From the NCBI GenBank assembly GCA_033032175.1, contig CM065306.1:10558001-10622000 (forward strand): a stretch of 64,000 nucleotides of DNA, written 5' to 3'. Made by a program: the position numbers and the translations under genes. Under the pieces are notes generated by a model. It was given only the letters and a program-made list of their open reading frames with translations, ran no database searches and was not told the origin of the DNA. How positions within the stretch are numbered: position 1 is the first letter of the stretch; each line of letters opens with the position of its first letter. This DNA is from Saturnia japonica (lineage: Eukaryota > Arthropoda > Insecta > Lepidoptera > Saturniidae). Shown piece by piece: positions 18,451 to 29,400 of the stretch.

Positions 18451-20999
18451 AAACACTTCTCGTACTTCAGGTAACAGCCTTCCCGATTGCCTGACGTTCA
18501 TGGTTACTGTTTCGGTCGAGTCGTAGTGTGAAGTTTTATGGTCTACAACCTTCTTTATTAAATAGACTATAAAGTTCAAAAATAATTAAAAGTTCAAAAT
18601 TAATTTCAAGTGGTAATAATCACCGGTTATTACCCTCTACATATCATTTATACACAAACTCATGGCCGGCCCCAGACTACTTACTACAGTACTGCAAGTA
18701 TGAGTTGGGCCTTCCTAATGAAATTTATATATTTTTTTATAATTCAAATTGAATGTTTTTGATGTATGGATAATTTTGTTAATGGTAAAATAAATTTAAG
18801 TAAATGCAATACATAAATAGGGTAGGAAATTCACCCACCCGTTTTTTAAACATATTATACTATTTATAAAAATATAAAATTAATAATTATAATTCTCTTT
18901 TTTCATTTTTATGAAATTATCAATTACAGTTTTAATTTCTAGTGAATCGCAAATACCATTTTCAAAAGAAAGTAAAGTAAAATCAGTTCAATAGAAAGTT
19001 GGTTATCAACATTCAATATCACCTCAACTTCATAATCGATCAACTCTTTTAAAAATGATTTTAAATATAAGCATTCCTTACAGCAATAAGCCGCTGCAAT
19101 ATACTCTGCCTAAAATGATGATAAAGCCACAAATGGTTGTCGTTATGAACACCTAGACACCTGCACTACTGCTAACATTATCACATATTCGGTTGTACTG
19201 CGTCTTGTCTCTACAATTGGCATAGTCTGCATTACAGTATGCATTTATCACTATCACAGCTATCAACATCATCTTTTGTAGGATTTTCTATTTATCTGGT
19301 TGCTTTATTCACATCTTGGCTTATATCTAGCCTTGTTCTTGTAGATAGATAAGTATAGAAGTCCTCCTATCAGTTCTTTATATGAAGTTTGTAATACTCG
19401 TGTTCTGTGTTTATGTTTTCTTTTCTGTATTACAGGGTGTATGCTAATACATTTAATATGCCAATTTAGGCTTAGAATCCTCCATATTAAATTTTTATAG
19501 CTTTGCAATACCAATGTCCTATAATCCTGTAATATAATCCTACCAATGTTTCGGAAAACATCTCAGTCATCGAGAAGAGCCGGTAATAAACTCAAATCAC
19601 ATCGATTTCTTTTATTATATCTAATTTTTTTAACTGTACTATTATAGTTTTGCTTACAGTCACACAATCATTTATTATTATTATAATATTTAATGGATAT
19701 ACAGAGAAGGAGTTATCTAGACACATTATAATTTCCATAATGTTCCAAACTATTCTACCCTTGGGACAGTAAGAATCATTTCACTGGAATCAATACTTTA
19801 TTGTTCATTTAGAATGTACCTACATACTAAAAATAATACAAAAGAAAAATGGAATCGTGCCGCTTATAAACATATATCTGTAAGCTCGAACACTAAAATT
19901 TTCATAATAAAACAGTTCATTGAGCCCGACCTTTATTTGTCTTTCCTTGCCGCCTCTCAGTCGTTTCAATAAATGAAAACTTTAAATTAAGTACAAAGGA
20001 GGCAATAAATCGAAAAGATCCGAGTGTCGCAAAAAGCGTGAAATGCAGGTCACCGACCGTGAAAAAAAAATCTTAACCAGTTTCGTATTTAGCTGAAACA
20101 CAAAAATTCGAGTAGTTTTATGCAAGTTTCCAGCACGTTCGTCATCTCCACTAGAATACTTAGCATTTTATTGCTAGTACACCAAAGCGTTATGTAGTAA
20201 TGTTTAGTTATATGAAACGACAGCTTTCAATTTTTGGTTTATTAAGATTTGTAATTTTGATATTGTCATAAACTATCCTGTATCTTAACCCCACGTATAT
20301 TGAATAATTTATTTTTAGACAGTCGAGAAAGTGAAGAGCTTTCGGAACCGGCCTGGCGAGACGGAAAGATTTTATGATTTATGTAAGGTTATTATCCTTT
20401 TCTGTAGAAAAGTAGTATTCCATCTTGTCTGTCGGTCTTAGTAGGGACATAACGTAATGATAGCAAGATATTGTGTTATTTTGTTTTTAACCGAGTAAAC
20501 TAGATATCATTAATGATCTATATTTATGTATTTTCTTTAGATCGTCCTCTGCAAACGATTTGTAATTTTTTACAAATTAAAATACACATTTTTAAATTAA
20601 AAACCGGATTACATCTGAATTTCATTTTAAACCTTAAATTGAGAGCAGAAGTAGCGCCGGCGCGTGCCGTTGGCAACGCGGCCTAGTGCCCTGACCCACA
20701 TCGTTGATGATTGTATGTAGATTTTGTAAGTCACAAGTCAACCGAGGTAGAGAGTAAAATAATGACAGCATCCATCCGTTTTCTCTGCACACTAGACTGA
20801 TGTCGACATGCTTGTTGCGGCACACCCTTGGCACGCGTTGTCTTCAGAGAAATTAAGGTAACATTACTTATAAAACAACCAGAGGACTTTCTGTCCTACT
20901 GACCAAGAAACACTGTGATCAAGTACTTATAAACCTGTTGTATGAGAAGGAGAGAGTATGACAGACATTAAGGGTTACATTTTATATTTTATATATACA
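18451..20999. other. Non-coding stretch
   Basis: AT-rich. A GC-richer patch at about 20640-20840 ('agtagcgccggcgcgtgccg', 'gacccacatcgttgatg') has short open frames but no protein family I recognise and no matching copy. Confidence 0.45.
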
Positions 21000-22395
21000 C
21001 TAGCGATGTGCCCGCGGCTCCGCACGCGTTTATGGTTACGCAGTAGTTATTTTCACCCCGTAATTTTATTTTTACCCATATTGTTGACAACTCGTATGCT
21101 GCCGTATCAATTGAGAAATGGCGTGTAATTCCCGTGTACAATTTCCATCAAAATCGATTCAACATTATTATTCTTTTCTACGACTTCTAATGTATTATTA
21201 AAGATTCTTATAGCCTCCCATATTATATGTATGCTTCCCGTCTACAAAATTCGATCAGAATCAGTTGAGAATTCATGAAAATTAAATTTTTTAACTTTTA
21301 TTTACGATTTCTAAAAGTAATATTGAGAATTCTTATAGCCAATCAATTAAGTAATTACTTATAATTCTTGAGTACAAAATTTCAAGGTTTTTTGAAAAAC
21401 GTGAAATTCCTTTTATTTCTTTCATACCAAAAGCATAAATATAAATTTTATATCCCTAATTGGAGACATGATGGGTTCTTCATACATACCTTTCAGAAAT
21501 ATTAAGAAAAAGATTCAAGAAATGATATTTTTATTGATTTTTAACAGATTTTCACGAAATTTTGTACACGGGAGGTATAAGTTATTCCATGATTGATAGC
21601 ACAAGAATTGTCAATAATACTTTTGCAAATAGTAAATAAAGAATAATTCGCAACCGCTTTTCATTAAAATTGTACACAGGAAATATATATATTTCCTCAA
21701 TTGATAGGCTATATGACTTGTCAATAAAATGAGTACAAACAAAATTAGCGAATGAAAATAATTACTGCGCAACAATCGCGGATGTTCCTTAGAAGATAGA
21801 CATATGCTCTCGCTGACTTTTTTGTAGGTTTTTTTAAATGTCTACAATTATAAAGTGAATTAATTTGATATATATCTTATTGTTTACTCTGCGTAAGCCA
21901 TTTAAGCACCCGAATAGATTCACCATGACCGGTTTTTTTGCGCGATACCTTATAAGATAAAATAATAGTAGCCTAAGTAACTTCTTACAATATCAGCTAT
22001 CTATCTGCCAGTGAAAGTCCCGTCAAAATCGGTGCAACCGTTTCGGAGATTACCCAGATCAAACAGACAGACAAAAAAAATTAAATCGCTTTTTGTTATA
22101 GGTAGACTATGCTGTCGTGTAGACAAATAAATAACTAGAATTTGGAAAATAAGGAATGTAAAGTAACAGAGAAGTCAACAAACAAATTTATAAAATACAA
22201 CAACCTAACCAATGCCCTTGAAATATCTATTAGAAATATATATGTATAAATAAAGTGAATATAATAAAGAAACCAAAAGAAAATAATATTATATATATTG
22301 AAAATTATTGTTAAGGTAGACAATCAATACAATGCATTTAGTAAAAAGCTGTTATTTTGACATTACAAAGAGACACTTCGATTTTTTCCGAGAAG
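21000..22395 (-). mobile_element. Long Helitron-like element
   Basis: The minus-strand 3' end CTAG is at 21000 ('ctagcgatgtgcccgcggctccg'). The body passes through several blocks of 'tgagaattcatgaaaatt' type and the 'gacttttttgtaggt' and 'ctgccagtgaaagtcccgtc' segments. It resumes at 22331 ('atttagtaaaaagctgttat'). A segment of about 210 bp (22120-22330) is absent from the related copy at 46540 and looks like a later insertion. It may be two overlapping copies. Confidence 0.55.
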
Positions 22396-23580
22396 ACGAT
22401 ACGTGTCAATTCATTATTTCATTCAAAGAAAATATATGAACAAACAATAAATGTAATTGACCTGACAAGACAGTCAAGGATAAAGTTAATATTTTTAATA
22501 AAAAACGCCATTTTCTTTCGCCGTAGGCAGCGGTAAGTATCATTTCCCAACGCCCACTATTACATTAGGTTGATCTTGTCACAGATCTTTGCTTCAAAAA
22601 TTTCTCCCATTAGTCCATATTTGGAATCAGGTCATACATGTGGATATCGTTCCAACACAGTACTTGATTGAATAATGATAATTACTATTACCATAGCTTG
22701 GTATTTTATTAATTTCAATACATGAAATACCCAGCATACATATTTTCGCCGAAACACCTCATTACACATTTTATTATTTTTATTACAATCTTTTATTTAA
22801 AATGATTCGTTCTTATGTATGTAAGTAACATCAAAATTCGCAAACCATTTTTCAACCACTGAAACTAAAACCGTCATTCCATTTAAACCGAAGTCTCAAG
22901 CTTTTAAAAAAAATATATTTTTTTTAAATTTCTGTTTATATAAATTTCATTTAGTAGGTAACAAAACCTTTTTTCCCTGTAACTTCATTCATTAAAAAGT
23001 ATTATTTCATTCTTAATTCGATTTTTTAAATAAAAGCTTATTATTTTAAAAGATTTGCTAATGATTTTTTTTAATAATTGGATGACTTTCGACACATTGT
23101 AAATTAGTATTTTTCTAAATCAAATATATGTAGGTCACCCAAGTTTAACGCTTTCTCTAAATTTACTTACTTCTTTTATTGTCCTACAAAAAACATTGAG
23201 TTTTCTAGTATTTGTTAGACAATGTTAGAGATCGTAAAATAATGTAATCTTTGATTTGAAGTTCTCAATAAACGTAAGAAATTAGCAATTTAGCACTTTC
23301 AGTGCTAAAACACGAACCTACATACATGTAATATACACACACGTAAAGCTTTCTTATCAAAACTCAGAACAATAAAATTTATGACGAATAAAATACTTTA
23401 CGAGAGTTTTTATGTTTCGCTTGTCCTCTACTAAGCAATAAATATCAGTACCTAAAGAAAAAATAGAGTCATGAAAATCTTAATACTATTGAAATATAAT
23501 AATGATTAATTTATTATTTTGTAATAATGTTCACATATCGCTTGTCTGTACATGCGAAACGGTTGACCTCGGGAAGCGAG
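22396..23580. other. AT-rich non-coding stretch
   Basis: Nothing recognised. Confidence 0.45.
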
Positions 23581-23602
23581 CAGTGGTTAATGTTAACCAC
23601 TG
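23581..23602. repeat. Perfect 10-bp palindrome with 2-nt centre
   Basis: CAGTGGTTAA-TG-TTAACCACTG. Outside a 3-4 nt bulge the pairing continues (ggaag / cttcc). Could be a binding site for a dimeric factor or a small hairpin; no gene is adjacent. Confidence 0.6.
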
Positions 23603-24099
23603 CTTCCTGGTTAGCAACTAAAAGATCGGGAAATCATTTAGAATGTCAAGTTGATATTTTTGCACGGCCATGAACACACAACGTACAAGGTCGACACAAT
23701 ATTTTGCAGACGGCAACGATAACTACGTCGAAAGTGATTTCGATCCGACCGATGCTATAATTTTGGCTGATATCCAATAGCAGAAATGGAATTCCTCATC
23801 GTATTTCTTATCAGAAATCTTTACAAAACCCTATTTTTAAACGACCTGTCACGGTTTTCTTTATAATTATATTTGAAAATCTATTTTGTAAACAAAGAGA
23901 TCAAATAGAATTGATAAATAACGTATGTATCCTCTACGTTGATTATTTTAACTTTTGAATAAATACATACAAGTTTTATATTTTTTAAATTATTCTACTG
24001 AAAAAATATCTTTGAAGAGTATGCTATTGTTGTTTTTATTATTTAAAAGTACCTAGTAAAAATATCAGTTGAAATGTCGAACGGTGATTATAAATAGTT

Positions 24100-24445
24100 A
24101 AATGTGGATTGGTTGGTTAACGCGGAAGAGCTTAGAGCACTGCCGTGTTGCGCGGGCGACTCTGCACTATCGGTCGACAGCGGTATCTGGACGCGCTATC
24201 TCGCGGGCACCTCGGTGGAGGTCACGTGCTGACGTCACGCTGATAAAGATTTGCGCGGTGACCTTGTCGCGCGCGCCGAATTTCAAGGTTGCCGCTATTT
24301 GTACTGTGAGATAGGTAGGTACCGCCCGCGCTCACGCTCGCGCCATGCCGCGGCCGTGGCTCTACGTTCTGCGTCACCCGGACTTACCAATTTTATTGAC
24401 TATTATTTGCGGATCGTGGAGGCCACCCGGTTGACGCTTCGTTCT
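24100..24445. promoter_or_regulatory. GC/CpG-rich island, candidate regulatory DNA
   Basis: Sharp GC-rich block in AT-rich DNA with many CpGs. It holds TGACGTCA (CRE-like), AGGTCACGTG, GTGACCTTG and TCAAGGTTG (nuclear-receptor half-site-like words). Short frames on the plus strand look like chance products of GC richness. Could be an undetected first exon or promoter. Confidence 0.3.
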
Positions 24446-25997
24446 TGTTTTTGACATTAACAATAGTTATTATTATCATATTACAGATGTGGTTAAGTAA
24501 ATTTTTATCAATATTGGGAATAAAATCTAACATTAGACCCAAATTCCACTTTTTTACCTAACAATTATTGTGTTGTATTTACTTACAAGGTATAGAAAAA
24601 TAGCAATGAAACTCAAAAAGTTTAAAAAAGAAACGAATACCGAGACCCACACAATTGGTGTACTTAATATTGATAATAATTATGATTTATTAAACGGCCG
24701 TTGTCAACAATTGAGAATCCTAAGCCGATTAATTGATTACAATTTTGTGTAGTTAATAAGTAAACAGTCTTAGGAAATATCAATAACACAATTTGGTCTT
24801 TAAAAGTATTGTTATTACAATGATGGATGACCTCGTACCATGATATTCACGGAGCGTCGCGGAAGCGCCGACTTGCAAATTAGTTTAGCGTCAAGGACAA
24901 ACCGGACATAAAAATGAGGTTCAATTAACAACACTCATAGTGTCGCATATAACCACACAACTTGTTTTTTTACGTTGATTGTATTTTATTGATAATAATG
25001 AATGGTTTCAATATTTAGTACCTACATAAACGTAGATTATTTTTTATTATCACTAATTAATTAAAAATATAGTCCTCATAACTATAACTAATTTGTTTTG
25101 ACCTTAATTAACCAATTCATGGACATGAGTTTAATGTAAGTAAATTTCAAGGATGTCACCATTAATTTAATAATTTATATGAGTAAATTCATAAATCAAC
25201 ATTTTTTTTTATTTTTTTACGATCACGCAATAATTGTTAACCTACGAAATATTGTGCAATATTTTTTTTAATATTAAATTCTAGAGGCTTTTATGCTATT
25301 CGCATGTCAGCCTGTAACTGTACAGTTAAAGTAGAATTTTGCTGATTTTTTTTCTTGCTTTTTAAGGTTCCGAGGTCAACAAGGAACCCTTATAGTTTCG
25401 CCATGTCTGTCTGTCTGTCCGCGGCTTAGCTCAGAGATTCTTAATTCTAGAGAGCTGTATCTTGATATGGTTTCACACATTAATTATACCGACAAAGTGG
25501 TACAACGAAATCTTCAAAAAAAAAATTATTTAGGTTACCTACCGTACTTTCCCTACACGTAAAGAGGGATGATTTTTTTTTCTCATCTATCTCAAGGTTT
25601 AGAGTGTCGTTGCATAGGTCGTTCAAAAATATCGCGAAAACCATTTTTCGATTTAGGGATCTCCCTTTGCGAAATATTAAGATTTAAATTGCTAATTTTT
25701 GTTAGAGTCAAGCGTTCCCCTCCCCCAACCAGCTATATGGGTTTTTTCGGATATGTGAAAAAATTCACGGCGCGGCAGTAGTATAATAATGTAACGAAGT
25801 AAAATTATCACAGCTAAATAGGTTTTACGATTTAACAAGTAATAGTCGACCAACTTATAAAATGTACTTGGAGAAGAAATTTTCGTACAATTTCCATTGA
25901 AAATTACATATAGCCCCTCTTTTAAGTCTGCGTATTGTGACGGGCAATAACGCAACCCTACACTGCGCGTTGCCCGACACGCACTTGGCAATTTTTT
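24446..25997. other. Non-coding stretch
   Basis: AT-rich. At 25935-25980 a short imperfect hairpin ('gacgggcaataacgc' / 'gcgcgttgcccgac') lies next to the foldback unit that begins at 25998. No gene recognised. Confidence 0.4.
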
Positions 25998-26316
25998 AAG
26001 CCGCCTCCACAGGCTTGGCAAACAACGGCAAACAGCAAACACCAAACAGCAAACACAAACGTGTGGATAGGTGTTTGCTTGTGTTTGCCTGTTTTTGTTT
26101 GTGTTTGCCAGTGATCGGAGTCGATGTCGGTTTTTGTGCACAAATCAAAGGGTGTTCGACAAACATGTTTGCGATGTATCCAAACGCTTGTAAGCAATCA
26201 GTTGTACGCGCGAGCTTGCGGGCGGCGGACGAAGTTGCTAGTGGTTATTATTCTTATTAATTATCATCCACCATCGTCGTCGTTTCCTTTTTTTAACACG
26301 CTTTTATTAGCTTCAC

Positions 26317-26340
26317 CTGTATGTATGTATGTATGTATGT
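26317..26340 (+). repeat. (ATGT)n microsatellite
   Basis: Five to six uninterrupted tetranucleotide units ending at 26340. Confidence 0.85.
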
Positions 26341-26552
26341 AACCGACCCCTTTGAGCTCGATTTTGTCCTACTTTGAATGACCAGATTTAATTCAAACTT
26401 TGCACACGTATCAAAAGTCGATGACAATGCAATAATCCGATCAAAGCATTCGATTATCCTAATTAGATTCGCCAGGATTAATTAATTTCTTTCCGCATAC
26501 TTTGCATACGAGTAAGAGAGATAGAGCTAGTGCGCGAACTACGCATGGGTGC

Positions 26553-26777
26553 AGTTCCACACTTACTCTTTCGGGCATGCAAGGTTATACAGTTGATCAT
26601 GCAGTCATTTATTTGGGTCCGCGATTGTTTGCTGCTGGACAAGCTTATGTAGCACTTAGTCGTGGAAGATCCTTGGACGGTATACGAATTGAAGAACTTG
26701 ATTGCTCAAAATTAACAGGTGCCGCCAACAGATTCGCTCCTATGATTATAATATTTTGTAGAGTGATTACGGATTGA
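26553..26777 (+). pseudogene. Helitron/PIF1-type helicase C-terminal remnant
   Basis: About 75 residues in one open frame. MQGYTVDHAVIYLGPRLF followed by GQAYVALSRGRSLDGIRI corresponds to the last helicase motifs of PIF1-family helicases (Q-G-x-T-(V/L)-D, then Y-V-A-L-S-R-x-R), as found at the C-terminus of Helitron Rep/helicase proteins. The Rep nuclease and the Walker motifs are absent. A cellular PIF1 fragment is possible, but the repeat-rich context favours a Helitron. Confidence 0.75.
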
Positions 26778-26990
26778 AAATTCCATACTCAAGCATTAAT
26801 GTGACTGACTGTATATGTAAATAAGGTTGCACCTCTATGTGTCTCGCTGTTTATATTGGCATCATAGAAATCTTTGAATATGTGTTCTTAACCAAGATAC
26901 AATCGGAACACATTTGTACATATTAAGGGCGGTTGATAATTAGCAAATCGAACTAAATAATTTATAGTTTAAAAAATTTAACTAAAAAGT

Positions 26991-27380
26991 GAAAAATAAA
27001 TAATAGTTTAAAAAAACAAAAAAAAACACGCTTTCATAAAAAATCCAACTAAAAAACAGAAAATAAAATTTAATAAATTTGATTAAGTACAGTGTAAAAA
27101 AAAATGAATGTACATTATTGTAAAAAAGCGTGGGGTGCATAGTGTCAGTAATTATAAACATTTTATTGACAGTTAATGAGTAGAAGAATCATCACTTCGT
27201 TAATATAATATCTCAAAAAGCGCTTTGAATACACCCCACGCTTTTTTACAATAATGTACATTCATTTTTTTTAAACTGTACTTAATCAAATTTATTAAAT
27301 TTTATTTTCTGTTTTTTAGTTGGATTTTTTATGAAAGCGTGATTTTTTTTTTGTTTTTTTAAACTATTATTTATTTTTTC
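26991..27380. repeat. Near-perfect palindrome, arms about 147-149 bp
   Basis: Left arm 26991-27137 and right arm 27232-27380 are inverse complements with only a few mismatches and homopolymer length changes. About 94 bp separate them. The inner edge is the GC-richer 'gcgtggggtg' / 'caccccacgc'. Such identity over 147 bp implies recent origin or gene conversion. Confidence 0.85.
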
Positions 27381-27836
27381 GTTCAATTTCATTTTGCCTT
27401 TTCTTAAAATAAAAATAGGTCAACCCGAAAGTAATCGCTGCCACAAGCTCGACGTCCGCCATGTTTGCCTAACCGGAATATACTAACACGTTCGCCAAGC
27501 ATGGGGATGCCGTGTTTGTGTTTGGTGATTGTGGTCGGTGTTTGTCACGTGTTTGGTGTTTGTGGCAAACGCCAAGCCTGTGGAGGCGGCTTTACATTTT
27601 AGTGTGCATAGACTTGTGCGGATAATATTTTCCTAAACGCTTACGGCTAATTTATAGTAGGGGAGCCCACGATGCTAAATGGGGATTTACTCGAGCGTTA
27701 TAGAGACCTATTGGGTTGCAAAGTTTAAATGATAAGAAGAAAAAAATGTTATATTATGTATATACCTTTTCATCGGTGGGGAGAGCTGCTATAGATTTTC
27801 AAATATGTAAAAAAAACTGTTGCATGGACATACTCG

Positions 27837-28200
27837 AGCGCGTCAGATATTGATAGCATCAATGTCCTAAGTATTTTTAATATTGTACGTATATTAATCT
27901 GATCGTTTGCATGATGCGGGTGGACGTACGTAAGGGTCGAAAATGAAAAAAAAAAATTTCATCGGGCGCGTCCGATTTTCTAAGTGGATGAAGTGAACCT
28001 AAAAAAAGCTCTTGTTGAATAATCTGACGATTTCGATGTGACGCAAACTCGCGGCCATTATTATAATGTGCAAAAAAATTTCGCCATTTTGAAAAACTCA
28101 AGCGCGTCAGATTAAGATATATATGGTACATCTTTATGTACTAGACGTGCTGTCTCATAATCTGACGATTATCTAGAGGGATTCGTCTAATCTGACGAAA
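27837..28200. repeat. Short inverted motif cluster (CTGACG / CGTCAG)
   Basis: GCGCGTCAGAT occurs near 27838 and 28102, and TAATCTGACGA near 28020, 28158 and 28188, in alternating orientation. Possibly the edges of a decayed element. No coding content. Confidence 0.35.
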
Positions 28201-28347
28201 AAAAAAACATTTTTTTATTATTTTTTAAACCATTGAAATTTATTAATTGAAAAAGTTCAGGAAATAGCATGCAAATAAAAAAGGTTATGATTTTTAAGAA
28301 GAGTACTTATATTTACATGAAAATAATTTAAAAAAATGCTCTAAATA

Positions 28348-28943
28348 CAGTGTAAACTCTTTATAACGAAACTCAAGGGACTGAGCATTTTTTGTCGTTA
28401 TAGAGAGTTATCGTTATATGGAGTGAACAAAAAAAACACCAAATTAACAAGAATTTTTAATATGTGTGTCTTAGATAATAAATGCTTATAAATTATTGTT
28501 TACGCATATAGTCATATCTTCTTCTATCAAACTTTTTCGTCAACACTAATCGCTTTCCGTTTACTGGCCATGTTAACAGTTTCAAAGTAGGTTTACGACC
28601 GATAATACGATAGGTACCCAGTATGCTTGGTCGAAGACCATCACTTCCGAGAAAACAATGCGTCATACTGCACGTGTTCAAGGCAATAAAGGATAACAAA
28701 AGCTAGACCGACCTCGGATGTTTCGGAGCTTCAAATTCTTTTGTTACCTGATAATAAACAATAATACCGATAATAAATATTTACTGTCTAAAAATATGAA
28801 CACATTTCTTCGTAATAGAGAATGGAGTATTGCTATAAAGAGTGTTTCAATATGTGGGTTTTAACGCAAACCAACCAAGTTGGGCTCACTTCAACGTTAT
28901 AGGGAGTTTATCGTTATAAAGGATAACGTTAGAGTTTACACTT
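28348..28943 (-). mobile_element. Pogo/Tigger-like non-autonomous element
   Basis: The left end CAGTGTAAACTCTTTATAACG and the inverted right end ('gagtttacactt', 28932-28943) are both flanked by TA. Sub-terminal 'cgttatagagagttatcg' style repeats are typical of the pogo/Tigger group. Length 596 bp. Confidence 0.72.
28530..28571 (-). pseudogene. Pogo/Tigger transposase N-terminus remnant
   Basis: Starting at 28571 the frame reads MASKRKAISVDEKV and stops. The K-R-K...S...E-K-V pattern is the start of the CENP-B/Tigger helix-turn-helix. Only about 14 codons survive in frame, which marks this element as an internal-deletion derivative. Confidence 0.55.
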
Positions 28944-29219
28944 TACATATTAATTAATAATTAGTGCATTAACTAGTTCTAGTGATTTCATATGTAAAAA
29001 GATAATGAATAAAAATGTAGACAATTTAAATTTGACCGAATGAAAGTGTAATCTACCCAGCCTTTGAAATCGGTGTACTCAACAATAGAAAAATCGGAAA
29101 TAGGCACTAAATACGATTGCGTTGTGTGGTGGAAACATCTTTTCTTAATAGTATACATTTAAATAATAATTAAACAACCATAATCATTAGTGTACGATGA
29201 TGAAGCGTGTAGGTCGTAA

Positions 29220-29400
29220 GCGAGAGACAAGACGCCCGGACTCGTAGCGGCCACGACTCATCGGAGTCGCGGCCAATGTCAATGCCGTTGTCAAATTTAC
29301 TGCAAGTGACATTGTCCCAGTCTCCTCGTAGTTTCGAGATTATAAATACCAGTGACAATTTATTGCGCATTTGAAATATTTTCATTATTAACCGTAGATA
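29220..29400 (+). promoter_or_regulatory. Candidate TATA-containing promoter
   Basis: A GC-rich block (29220-29330) with an 11-bp inverted repeat (ggccacgactc / gagtcgcggcc, 29248-29274) is followed by TATAAATA at 29341-29348 and an initiator-like gCATTTg about 28 nt downstream. No protein-coding frame follows closely, so the product, if any, is unknown. Confidence 0.3.

Larger units (their letters stand above)
25998..27592. mobile_element. 1.6-kb unit with perfect 22-bp inverted ends
   Basis: AAGCCGCCTCCACAGGCTTGGC (25998-26019) is exactly the inverse complement of 27571-27592. Inside both ends lie purine/C-rich 'caaacac' repeats. The unit contains a Helitron helicase remnant and an inner palindrome (26991-27380). 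No convincing target duplication was found, so the class is open. Confidence 0.6.

Noticed and set aside
25692..26141. 149-codon open frame on the minus strand
   Set aside because: Runs across the edge of the inverted-repeat unit and is rich in translated CAAACA repeats.
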